Shown here piece after piece: positions 1-6,963 of a DNA stretch of 7,533 nucleotides. The stretch spans positions 1 to 7,533 of the forward strand of contig DUTE01000229.1 in NCBI GenBank assembly GCA_012842235.1. Direction: 5' to 3'. Within the stretch, counting starts at the first letter, position 1. Every line of letters starts with the position of its first letter. The translations under genes were made by a program, and so were the position numbers. This stretch comes from Bacillota bacterium. Its GTDB lineage: Bacteria > Bacillota > DTU065. The notes under the pieces are model-generated. The model was not told the DNA's origin, did no database searches, and saw nothing but the letters and a program-made list of their open reading frames with translations.

Positions 1-1245
1 TGGTATCCAGTAGGTAAAGAACCGGTTTTACCTGGACCAGACAATCCACTTGGACCCTGGTGGTTAGGGCTCGATTACCCAGGTTATGGTATTCATGGTA
101 ATAATTCTCCAAGTTCAATTGGCAAAGCCCAAAGTAAAGGCTGTATTCGTATGTTAAATGAAGATGTAGAGTATTTAGCTCAAAGAGTAGCAAAAGGAAC
201 CCCTGTAAGACTACGATACGATTCTTTGATAGCCTATGATAACGAGGTCTTCAAGATTGCTGTGTTTGACGATTTATACGACTTAGGTGTGAATACCCCC
301 AATAATCTAAGGAGATTTGCTAAACACTATGGTTATACTATAGACGCTCCTAATTGGGTTTTAGAGGAGTTTCTTAAGAATTCGAGAGGTAAACCCTATC
401 CTCTTCCTAAAACTATCGATCTAAAGTGCAATTACGAACTATCAGGTTATGGCTATGAGATTGCAGAAGAGATCATTATGCCAATAATTTCTTTGTCTCG
501 GTTAGGTTTAGAAATAGTTAAGGAAAAAGACGTTTACTTAGTTGACGGTAAGCCTATAAACAGGGTTTTGGGCAAAGGAGTGCCTTTTACTTATCTAAAA
601 GAGGTAGAAGATACTCTTTGGCTAAAGATCGATATAAATTTAGATTCTCAAGTTTCCCTGAATGTCTATCAAGCAACATTTAGGGGCATTGACTGTGGCA
701 GAGTACTCTATAAGGGGAAAAACTTGATAAATGTAACAGAAATCACTAAAGAACTTGGCTCTGTTGTTTATATAAACCCTACAACACAAGCTGCAATGAT
801 CGATGGTCAATTAGTCTTAAAACCCTATTTTTACAAAGACGAATTATATCTAAGTGAAGCTGATATCGCTGATTATTTAGCCCTAGGTGTTTTATGGGAT
901 CAAGATAAATTAAAAGCAACAGTTGACTCTCTTCCTGTCTATCTCTTTGGACAACGCTTAGCATTAGATGGTTACTTTTCTCAGGGTAAAATCTATTTGC
1001 CGATTCTAATATTAGAACAATTAGATTATTACCCCGAGTGGGTTGATAGAATCGCTGAGAGAGCAAAGATCGGTGAGGAGATTATCAAGGCCAATAGAGC
1101 ACGAGGTCATTTTTATATAAGCAGCGATGATTTCTCAAGAATATCTGGTATTAACGTGGTAAAAGAAAGCGCCGGTATATTTGTAGGCCAAAACCAAACT
1201 GATACCGACGCTAACGCTAAAGCTACAGATGAACTTTTACTTTAA
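1..1245 (+). CDS. L,D-transpeptidase (YkuD family) with C-terminal stalk-like repeats, 5'-truncated by window edge
   Basis: The frame is open from base 1, so the N-terminus lies outside the window. The first in-window ATG (151) falls inside the catalytic domain and is not the start. Visible residues 1-51 are the end of a YkuD domain: GPWWLGLDYPGYGIHG, with the catalytic-site His at codon 94-96, then SKGCIRM with the nucleophilic Cys at codon 142-144. This family exchanges peptidoglycan stem peptides outside the cytoplasmic membrane, making 3-3 cross-links that resist most beta-lactams. About 360 residues follow the active site, far more than a minimal YkuD enzyme. Roughly visible residues 226-350 contain degenerate units of the type 'DGQLV...YFYKDELYLSEADIADYLALGVLWD' split by short linkers, resembling the copper-amine-oxidase N-terminal-like (stalk) repeats common in Firmicutes exported proteins. 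That repeat call is by eye. The tail is Asp/Ala/Thr-rich. The gene converges on the next one and overlaps its stop codon. Confidence 0.9.
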   Translation, partial: WYPVGKEPVLPGPDNPLGPWWLGLDYPGYGIHGNNSPSSIGKAQSKGCIRMLNEDVEYLAQRVAKGTPVRLRYDSLIAYDNEVFKIAVFDDLYDLGVNTPNNLRRFAKHYGYTIDAPNWVLEEFLKNSRGKPYPLPKTIDLKCNYELSGYGYEIAEEIIMPIISLSRLGLEIVKEKDVYLVDGKPINRVLGKGVPFTYLKEVEDTLWLKIDINLDSQVSLNVYQATFRGIDCGRVLYKGKNLINVTEITKELGSVVYINPTTQAAMIDGQLVLKPYFYKDELYLSEADIADYLALGVLWDQDKLKATVDSLPVYLFGQRLALDGYFSQGKIYLPILILEQLDYYPEWVDRIAERAKIGEEIIKANRARGHFYISSDDFSRISGINVVKESAGIFVGQNQTDTDANAKATDELLL

Positions 1246-2033
1246 GAATCAGTATTTGAAATAGTTTGACTATTATTTCCTAAAGCATTAATTAAGCGTC
1301 CAAGAACTAATTGTTCGATCATCTCACGGCTTACATTAAAATTGCCACTAAAGAGTGCATCTAGTGTTCCTGCAGGAATGCCGTAATAGCTAGTAAGATA
1401 GGTTTTAATGCTTGTAAGTGCTTCTTGTTCGAGATTTTTTGTATCTCCTTGTAGTAGTTTATCTACAAGTTCTGGGGGTAATGATGTTGCCTCAGTAACA
1501 GTCTCTTTAATGTCGTTTTTGGTAATTAAGCCAGAGGCTACAAGCCTTACAACTTGACCATCTAGAGCAACTAGATCGACTCTATCTCCTTTTACAAGTT
1601 TTTGCCAAGGTGCTTGCTCGTTATTTCTTTCGATTTTACTTTCTTCAACTAAGGCAAAGTCTTCTGGGGCATCAAACAATGGGGCTACAGATATCGATTG
1701 TTCAGTTGCAGCTTGCAAAAGACCAGAAAATGTAGTAAATCGAGAAACTTGTCTAGCTAATACCTCAGGGGACGAAGCACTATCATCTAAATTGAGGTTC
1801 AAAAATTCAGCTACATCTTCAGGTGTGAGATTATCTAGAATAAGATTGCTTGCAATAATTTCTCTGTTTGTAGGTAGTGGCTTAGCAGGAGGTGAAACGA
1901 CCTCCTCTTTTTTTTCAGAAGAATCTAACTGACTTATTGGTAAACTATCTTTTTTTGCTCCAACAATCGCTACTGTGATAAACAAAGCACTAATAACACA
2001 GATAACTAGAAGCACAAATAGAGTTTTTTTCAT
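1242..2033 (-). CDS. membrane-anchored or secreted protein of unknown function, 263 aa
   Basis: I do not recognise this protein. I chose the start at 2033 (MKKTLFVLL) because a perfect AGGAGG lies 7 nt upstream and the signal-like segment begins there. The longer open frame, up to 2216, would run past the polA start and has no supporting signal. Residues 4-26 form one hydrophobic segment after two lysines, a signal anchor or uncleaved signal peptide. Cys12 sits inside it but is not in a lipobox. Residues 27-60 are a charged, Pro-rich linker. The rest (about 60-263) is soluble, acidic and mostly helix-like. Residues 147-170 (VKGDRVDLVALDGQVVRLVA) faintly recall the SAF/CpaB-type 'GDRVDV' segment, which is too weak to assign a function. 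The C-terminal 80 residues read as short amphipathic helices. The bulk should face the periplasm or exterior. The gene is divergent from polA and convergent with the transpeptidase, so it is transcribed alone. Confidence 0.8.
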   Translation of the reverse strand: MKKTLFVLLVICVISALFITVAIVGAKKDSLPISQLDSSEKKEEVVSPPAKPLPTNREIIASNLILDNLTPEDVAEFLNLNLDDSASSPEVLARQVSRFTTFSGLLQAATEQSISVAPLFDAPEDFALVEESKIERNNEQAPWQKLVKGDRVDLVALDGQVVRLVASGLITKNDIKETVTEATSLPPELVDKLLQGDTKNLEQEALTSIKTYLTSYYGIPAGTLDALFSGNFNVSREMIEQLVLGRLINALGNNSQTISNTDS

Positions 2034-2040
2034 TAAAAAG

Positions 2041-2046
2041 CCTCCT
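2041..2046 (-). promoter_or_regulatory. ribosome binding site that fixes the start of the 263-aa gene
   Basis: On the minus strand this reads AGGAGG, 7 nt before the ATG at 2033. It decides the start in favour of MKKTLF over the upstream in-frame ATG at 2216. Confidence 0.88.
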
Positions 2047-2180
2047 ATAACTTGGTTCGTCTGTTCTTTTCTCTGTTTGTTTATCAAAACCTTGATGTAG
2101 TTTCGGCCATTAAAAGCAGAGGTTTTATCTAAAGGTAAGCATTGTCCTTTTGACGAAATATAGTTATTAGAGGAAATAGA

Positions 2181-2187
2181 AGGAGAG
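2181..2187 (+). promoter_or_regulatory. ribosome binding site of polA
   Basis: AGGAGAG lies 9 nt before the ATG at 2197. The next in-frame ATG (2206, at MIAIDG) would be 18 nt away, so 2197 is the better start. Confidence 0.8.
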
Positions 2188-2196
2188 ACATATTTT

Positions 2197-4731
2197 ATGA
2201 AACGAATGATTGCCATAGATGGGCACAGTCTTTTATATAGAGCTTTTTATGCTTTACCTGGATTTGTTACTAAAACAGGCATTCATACTGGGGCAGTATA
2301 CGGTTTTCACCTTATGTTAGATAAAGTGCTTTCAGAGTACAATCCGGATTATATCTTCGTGGCTTTTGATTCAGATAAACCCACATTTAGACACAAACAG
2401 TACAAAGAGTATAAAGCTCAAAGACCGCCTATGCCCGAGGAACTTGTAGGTCAGATCGATTTAACTAAAGAGCTTCTCGATCTTTTAGGTATTCCCCATA
2501 TAGCTATAGATGGTATTGAAGCAGATGATTTAATTGGTACAATCTCTAAAATAGCTCTAAAAAACCAGATGGAGTATCTTATTTTAACAGGAGACAAAGA
2601 CTCATTACAGCTTGTTAATGATAATTGTCATGTTTTGTTAACTAAAAAAGGTATCTCTGAAATTAGGTTCTATGATTCTCTAACAGTTAGAGAGGATTTT
2701 TCTATAACTCCAAAGCAAGTTGCCGACTATAAGGGACTTGTAGGTGATCCTTCTGATAATATTCCTGGTGTTAAGGGAATAGGTGATAAGACCGCTACTA
2801 AACTTCTTTCTGAGTTTGAAAGTATCGAGAGTATTTTGGGAAATCCCGATAAACTGTCTAAAAGTGTGGCTAAAAGACTTAAAGGACAAGAAGAGATAGC
2901 TTTACTCAGTAAAGAACTAGCTACCATTAAAACAGAACTTGATTTAGATATAGATTTAGAGATGGCTAAAGTAAAAGAACCAGAAATTGAGCCACTAAGA
3001 GATTTCTATCAAAAATTAGAATTTAATACTTTTCTCAAAAAGCTTCCTGGTAAAGATCGCTCTATACCTACACCTCAAGAGGTACAAAAAATTCAGCTCA
3101 AAAGGTTAGAAAAGCTCGAAGATGCTCCATTAAACGAAGAAGAGGTAGTTTATTTAGAGGAAGTCGATAATATTTATCTTCTTTCTGGGCCAACTTGGTA
3201 TTTAACTTTACCTAAGAATAACCAAAACCTGTTTGCCAACGAAACTGTTGATATAAAAGAAGTTGTTTCTGGCAAAGAGGTCTTTACCCACGGGGCAAAG
3301 GAGCTCTATCTTTTAGAGACAGGATTAACAATAGAAGATGATATAGAGATTGCAGGTTATCTTCTTGACCCTGATTACTCTCACAAGTTTAACGATTTAG
3401 TAAAAAAATATCTCGGGTTTACACCAAATGACTCTTTGGAGCAAAGAGCAGCACTTGCTTGGCAAATAAGGGAAGTAATGAAAAAAGAATTAGAAAATAA
3501 GGGTTTAATGTATCTTTACAAAGAGATAGAGTTGCCTTTAGCAAAAGTATTAGCAAAAATGGAACTAAACGGGATTAAAGTTGATGAAAACGAACTTTCA
3601 AGGTTATCAGAAGATTTTTCTAAACGTATGGAAGAGCTAGAGGCAAAGATTTTTGCATTAGCTGGTGAGGAGTTTAATGTAAACTCTTCTAAACAATTAG
3701 GCGAAATTCTTTTTAATAAATTAGGGCTTCCAGCAACAAAGAAAACTAAAACTGGCTATTCTACCTCAGCAGAGGTTTTAGAAAAGCTATCACCAATTCA
3801 TCCTCTTCCTAATTTAGTTATTGAATATAGACAGTTACAAAAGTTAAAAAGCACTTACTCTGATGCACTGCAGGATATGATCAATCCCAATACTGGTAGG
3901 ATTCATACAAGTTTTAATCAGCTTGTTACAGCTACAGGCAGACTTTCAAGTAGCAACCCTAATCTTCAAAACATTCCAGTTAGAACAGATGAGGGTGCTA
4001 AAATTAGACGTTGTTTTATCCCGGAAGAAGGTTATTTACTTCTCTCTGCTGACTACTCCCAGATTGAACTAAGAATTCTGGCTCATGTAGCTAAAGATCC
4101 TGATCTAATTGAGACTTTTAAGCGGGGCGAGGACATCCACAGACGCACAGCTGCTGAAGTGTTAGGGATACCTATTGAAAGAGTGACAGAGGAACAAAGG
4201 AGTTCAGCTAAAGCGGTAAATTTCGGTATTATTTACGGCATTAGTGGTTATGGCCTCTCTCAAAGCACTAACTTAACAAGGAAAGAAGCAGAGGATTACA
4301 TTGAAAAATATCTAAATAGATATCCTAAAGTAAAAGAATACATGGACAATATAGTGAAAAAAGCCAGAAAACAAGGCTATATAACAACACTTCTTGGTAG
4401 AAGAAGATATCTCCCTGATATAAATTCAGGTAACTATGTTAAAAGAAGCCTGTCTGAAAGAATGGCATTAAATACACCAATTCAAGGAACTGCTGCAGAT
4501 ATTATTAAAATTGCTATGATTAATGTAGATAAAGAACTAACAAAGGAAAATTTTCATGCACGTATGCTATTGCAGGTGCACGACGAATTGGTTTTTGAGG
4601 TGCCAGAGGATGAATTAGAAGAAACTAGTCGATTAGTAAAGAAAGTTTTAAGTGAAGCCTACGAGTTAGAGACTAATCTTATAGCACAGCTTCAGGTTGG
4701 TAAAAACTGGTTGGAAATGAAAAAAGTATAA
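2197..4731 (+). CDS. polA: DNA polymerase I (5'-nuclease + inactive 3'-5' exo + polymerase)
   Basis: Full-length family A DNA polymerase of 844 aa, which fills gaps and removes RNA primers during Okazaki-fragment maturation and excision repair. Residues 1-290 are the 5'-nuclease (FEN) domain, with acidic metal ligands in MIAIDGHSLLYRAFY (D8), VAFDSD (D58, D60), GIEADD (E108, D110, D111), TGDKDS (D133, D135) and GDPSDNIPGVKGIG (D184, D187). Residues about 310-430 are the vestigial 3'-5' exonuclease fold: where proofreading enzymes carry the DxE motif this one reads VVYLEEVDNIYLL, and the other Exo motifs are also degraded, so proofreading is probably absent as in Taq and many Bacillota enzymes. 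Residues about 430-844 are the polymerase: TATGRLSSSNPNLQNIP (578-594), motif A DYSQIE (D619), motif B RSSAKAVNFGIIYG (R668, K672, F676, Y680) and motif C VHDE (H795-E797). F676 matches Taq F667. The gene is divergent from the 263-aa gene. No clear terminator follows it. Confidence 0.98.
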   Translation: MKRMIAIDGHSLLYRAFYALPGFVTKTGIHTGAVYGFHLMLDKVLSEYNPDYIFVAFDSDKPTFRHKQYKEYKAQRPPMPEELVGQIDLTKELLDLLGIPHIAIDGIEADDLIGTISKIALKNQMEYLILTGDKDSLQLVNDNCHVLLTKKGISEIRFYDSLTVREDFSITPKQVADYKGLVGDPSDNIPGVKGIGDKTATKLLSEFESIESILGNPDKLSKSVAKRLKGQEEIALLSKELATIKTELDLDIDLEMAKVKEPEIEPLRDFYQKLEFNTFLKKLPGKDRSIPTPQEVQKIQLKRLEKLEDAPLNEEEVVYLEEVDNIYLLSGPTWYLTLPKNNQNLFANETVDIKEVVSGKEVFTHGAKELYLLETGLTIEDDIEIAGYLLDPDYSHKFNDLVKKYLGFTPNDSLEQRAALAWQIREVMKKELENKGLMYLYKEIELPLAKVLAKMELNGIKVDENELSRLSEDFSKRMEELEAKIFALAGEEFNVNSSKQLGEILFNKLGLPATKKTKTGYSTSAEVLEKLSPIHPLPNLVIEYRQLQKLKSTYSDALQDMINPNTGRIHTSFNQLVTATGRLSSSNPNLQNIPVRTDEGAKIRRCFIPEEGYLLLSADYSQIELRILAHVAKDPDLIETFKRGEDIHRRTAAEVLGIPIERVTEEQRSSAKAVNFGIIYGISGYGLSQSTNLTRKEAEDYIEKYLNRYPKVKEYMDNIVKKARKQGYITTLLGRRRYLPDINSGNYVKRSLSERMALNTPIQGTAADIIKIAMINVDKELTKENFHARMLLQVHDELVFEVPEDELEETSRLVKKVLSEAYELETNLIAQLQVGKNWLEMKKV

Positions 4732-4767
4732 AAAGTCCGATCTTTTGCAAGAAAAGTTGTTATATTT

Positions 4768-4796
4768 GCAGGAGTTTATTTGTCGATGATGAATAA
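4768..4796 (+). promoter_or_regulatory. sigma-H (Spo0H)-like promoter for the outer-membrane protein gene
   Basis: GCAGGAGTT (4768-4776), an 11-nt spacer, then GATGAATAA (4788-4796). The Bacillus subtilis sigma-H consensus is RnAGGAwWW, about 11-12 nt, RnnGAATww. The match misses one position (G instead of A/T after AGGA) and the spacing is right. The predicted transcription start is near 4803, leaving a leader of about 215 nt. The site lies 37 nt after the polA stop and I see no good sigma-A promoter nearby. Identification is by consensus match only. Confidence 0.6.
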
Positions 4797-4850
4797 TAAG
4801 AATGAACAGCCGAACATGTATGCCTGTAAATGTTAAAAAAACCAAAGAAA

Positions 4851-4862
4851 GGAGGATCCTCC
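4851..4862. repeat. perfect 12-bp palindrome in the leader
   Basis: GGAGGATCCTCC is fully self-complementary and lies about 50 nt after the predicted transcription start. In RNA it can only form a 4-bp stem with a GATC loop. Its halves can instead pair with CTCCTCC at 4952-4958 or with the ribosome binding site at 5002-5008. It could equally be a protein-binding site in DNA. Confidence 0.45.
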
Positions 4863-5001
4863 AGAGATATATAGAACATGATCAGGCAGGCGTTAAAAGA
4901 CCCGGAGAGCAATTTATAGCAAGGAAACACGGCAACTTGCAATGTAAAAAGCTCCTCCACGTAAAGACGCTAGTGTTTTGGTTATCTTTATGGTATTTAT
5001 A

Positions 5002-5007
5002 AGGAGG
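5002..5007 (+). promoter_or_regulatory. ribosome binding site of the outer-membrane protein gene
   Basis: AGGAGG lies 10 nt before the ATG at 5018. It is complementary to the upstream TCCTCC at 4953-4958, so translation could be masked by folding of the leader. Confidence 0.85.
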
Positions 5008-5017
5008 AAAGGAAAAC

Positions 5018-6877
5018 ATGAGTAAAAAGAATATTACAGTGCTAGCATTAGTTTTGGCTTTAACAGTTTCAGCTTTTGCAAGCATTCCCGTAACTATTGG
5101 TGGCAAAGTTGAATCCACTTTGCAGTGGACTCCTGAAGATGGCATGAAATCTTGGATGAAATATACATTCAACACTGCTATGAATGTCAATAAAAGTGAC
5201 CTAAAACTTATTTGGACATGGAGTCTAGGTTCAAAAACAAAAGATTTTCACAATGGATCTCCAAGTCATAATTTAGGTGCATTTGAACACAACTATTCAG
5301 TTTTAACAGTAAAAGGACCTTTTGTAAAAGGCGGTCCATCTCTTACTACTACAATCGGACCATTGGCTCTTGATTGGGGTACTCATTATCTCAAGAGAAA
5401 TGAAGCTGCTTGGGAAAACGCAGATTCTGCACAGATCTATGGTTGGAAAGTAGAAGGCATTCCTCTTTGGAAGCTTAAAGGTGAGGCCTTCCTAGGTTGG
5501 GATAGTGGTGGCGAAGTAAGTGACGCAGCCAATCAGTTTAGACCAATGTTTGGTGCTAAATTTGGTGGTAGTGTTGTAAGAGGAACCACAGTTAATGCTG
5601 GTTATGTTCGTGGATTAAAAGAAGAGAAAAAGATTGATAGAGAATACGATGACAAGCAAAACTCCTGGTTTACAGGAAAATCCACTAACATGGCTCTTGC
5701 TACTTTGAACCAAAACCTTGGTAAAGTTGGTAAGCTTGATGTAGAAGGTGCTTTACTTTTCAATACAAATAGTGACGGTGAACTAGTTGGTTCTAAACCA
5801 CATGTTCTTCGCGTAAATACAAACTTCGACAAGCTCATTCCTAATGTCAAATTCGCAATCAATGCATCCGATGTCCACCCATACTTTGTTTCCGAGTGGC
5901 GTTATGCTGCAGGAGGAAAAGCTCGTAACCATGCGCTTCTTGGCGATCTTGGCCAAACAAAGTACGGTGTTACAGCATCTACAAAGCTTGCTGGCTTTGA
6001 TCTTAATGCTGGTTATAACTGGACAGGTGACAAAGCCGATAATTTTGGCTTTGGCGATGATAAGGAAATTGAATTCTTGCAGACCAAAGATGCTATTAAT
6101 GCTGGTGTATCTTATAAACTCAAGGATGTTACACTTGCTACAGATGGCTCTTTCGCAGTTGTTGACTCTAAAGACGGTACAGTAAAAAGAGCAACAAACT
6201 ATAACTTTAAAGCAACAGATAAAGAAGATCCAGATGAGATGTTTTGGACAATTGCACCTAAACAGTTTGAGGCAGGCACAAGCTATGAGGTTAGAGCTAA
6301 TGCTTCTGCTTCTACCAAACTCTTTGGTGCCGATGCTGTTGCCAAATACTCCTTTATCTGGGACAAAAACCTTGTAGATGATGTACTTCCTATCTGGAAC
6401 AAGGTAGAACTTAACTACACAGGTTACAAGCTTAAGGCTCCTTTCCTAGCCGATGCTTTGACTATAGACTATACTTCAGAGTACTGGTTAGCAAATGCTG
6501 ATGAGATTAATCCTCAGCTACCTGAAGACGATCAGCAAGACAGCTTGTTCTTTACAACAAAGCAACGTCTCGGTCTTGGTACTAAAGTTGATATTGCAAG
6601 AGCAGAAGGAATCAGCCTTAGTGCCGGTGTAAACTTCGACAACCGCTATGGTAACAAGATCGAAGGCCGCACAGTTAACAATGTTAATTTTGAAGAACAA
6701 GGACGCTGGAGAGATAGAAAGGATCCTTGGTACTTTGATATTAGTGCAAACTACAAGGCTCCTAACGGTATCTCCTTTGCCGCAAGATATGCTTGGCCAG
6801 ATAACTTCAAGAGAAAACCTGGTCACAAACACGGTCCAGATACCCATATTACTGTAAGTTATAGTGCATCCTTCTAA
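5018..6877 (+). CDS. putative outer-membrane beta-barrel protein (porin-like), 619 aa
   Basis: Residues 1-21 are a Sec signal peptide: KK, a hydrophobic core (ITVLALVLALTV), then AFA with predicted cleavage at A21|S22. The mature protein is built of alternating polar/hydrophobic strands joined by Gly/Asn/Asp-rich turns, for example DLKLIWTWSL, LTVKGPF, KVEGIPLWKLKGEAFLGWD, FDLNAGYNW, AINAGVSYKLKDVTL and GISFAARYAW. It has no cysteine. It ends THITVSYSASF: terminal Phe with hydrophobic or aromatic residues at alternate positions (A, Y, V, I), the classic signal read by the BAM assembly machinery. There are no SLH, OmpA-like or TonB-plug features, unlike the SLH-bearing porins of Negativicutes. 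A channel or porin role is inferred from fold and length; no substrate can be named. Codons lean to C-ending forms (AAC, TAC, TTC) more than polA does, suggesting high expression. The gene has its own promoter, leader and terminator, so it is probably monocistronic. An S-layer-like surface protein is the main alternative. Confidence 0.8.
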   Translation: MSKKNITVLALVLALTVSAFASIPVTIGGKVESTLQWTPEDGMKSWMKYTFNTAMNVNKSDLKLIWTWSLGSKTKDFHNGSPSHNLGAFEHNYSVLTVKGPFVKGGPSLTTTIGPLALDWGTHYLKRNEAAWENADSAQIYGWKVEGIPLWKLKGEAFLGWDSGGEVSDAANQFRPMFGAKFGGSVVRGTTVNAGYVRGLKEEKKIDREYDDKQNSWFTGKSTNMALATLNQNLGKVGKLDVEGALLFNTNSDGELVGSKPHVLRVNTNFDKLIPNVKFAINASDVHPYFVSEWRYAAGGKARNHALLGDLGQTKYGVTASTKLAGFDLNAGYNWTGDKADNFGFGDDKEIEFLQTKDAINAGVSYKLKDVTLATDGSFAVVDSKDGTVKRATNYNFKATDKEDPDEMFWTIAPKQFEAGTSYEVRANASASTKLFGADAVAKYSFIWDKNLVDDVLPIWNKVELNYTGYKLKAPFLADALTIDYTSEYWLANADEINPQLPEDDQQDSLFFTTKQRLGLGTKVDIARAEGISLSAGVNFDNRYGNKIEGRTVNNVNFEEQGRWRDRKDPWYFDISANYKAPNGISFAARYAWPDNFKRKPGHKHGPDTHITVSYSASF

Positions 6878-6896
6878 ACTATAAATAAATAGTAAG

Positions 6897-6930
6897 AATA
6901 AGGCTGTTGGTGAAAACCAACAGCCTTATT
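6897..6930 (+). terminator. strong hairpin terminator of the outer-membrane protein gene
   Basis: A perfect 15-bp inverted repeat with a GAAA tetraloop (AATAAGGCTGTTGGT, GAAA, ACCAACAGCCTTATT) begins 20 nt after the stop codon. The 3' arm ends TTATT and is followed by TCAGCTTTT, so the U-tract is imperfect. The A/T-rich foot on both sides would let it work on either strand. Confidence 0.85.
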
Positions 6931-6933
6931 TCA

Positions 6934-6963
6934 GCTTTTCTGGCAAAAAAATACCAGAAGAGC
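6934..6963. repeat. second hairpin directly after the terminator
   Basis: GCTTTTCTGG (6934-6943) pairs with CCAGAAGAGC (6954-6963) over 10 bp with one G-T wobble. The 10-nt loop is A-rich. It starts 4 nt after the first terminator. There is no U-tract on the plus strand, so it is more likely a back-up, or an RNA-stabilising or processing element, than an independent terminator. Confidence 0.6.

Larger units (their letters stand above)
2034..2196. other. divergent intergenic region between the 263-aa gene and polA
   Basis: These 163 bp must hold the promoters for both divergent genes. I could not find a -35/-10 pair with good spacing on either strand. TTGACG at 2150-2155 has no -10 at 17 nt, and TATAGT at 2159-2164 has no -35. 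Only the two ribosome binding sites are clear. Confidence 0.6.
4803..5017 (+). promoter_or_regulatory. long potentially structured 5' leader of the outer-membrane protein gene
   Basis: This untranslated leader shows nested complementary segments: GGCGTT 4889-4894 with GACGCT 4966-4971 (two G-U pairs), GAGC 4907-4910 with GCTC 4951-4954, TTTA 4913-4916 with TAAA 4945-4948, and GCAAG 4919-4923 with CTTGC 4936-4940 (apical loop of 12 nt). Together they make one long interrupted stem. A pyrimidine tract CTCCTCC (4952-4958) is complementary to the ribosome binding site (GGAGGA 5003-5008) and to an upstream GGAGGA at 4851-4856, so the pairings compete. I compared it from memory with common riboswitch cores (c-di-GMP, glycine, SAM, THF, cobalamin) and found no match. 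Function is unknown. Confidence 0.4.

Noticed and set aside
2150..2178. TTGACG as a -35 for polA
   Set aside because: No -10-like hexamer at 16-18 nt; GAAATA is a poor match and sits next to the ribosome binding site.
2034..2216. N-terminal extension of the minus-strand gene up to ATG 2216
   Set aside because: It would overlap the polA start, has no ribosome binding site, and puts the signal segment 60 residues inside the protein.
4732..4756. Terminator after polA (AAAAG/CTTTT, CTTTT/AAAAG)
   Set aside because: Only 5-bp A/T stems that exclude each other, with no following U-tract.
4889..4971. Known riboswitch (glycine, c-di-GMP) in the leader
   Set aside because: GGAGAGC and GGCAA-type strings recall glycine elements, but the conserved CTCTCAGG-type half and the GEMM core are absent.
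4802..5002. 66-aa open frame in the leader of the barrel gene, ending at its ribosome binding site
   Set aside because: No ribosome binding site before its ATG, unusual composition and no domain-like pattern. It overlaps the potential RNA stems and is probably chance.
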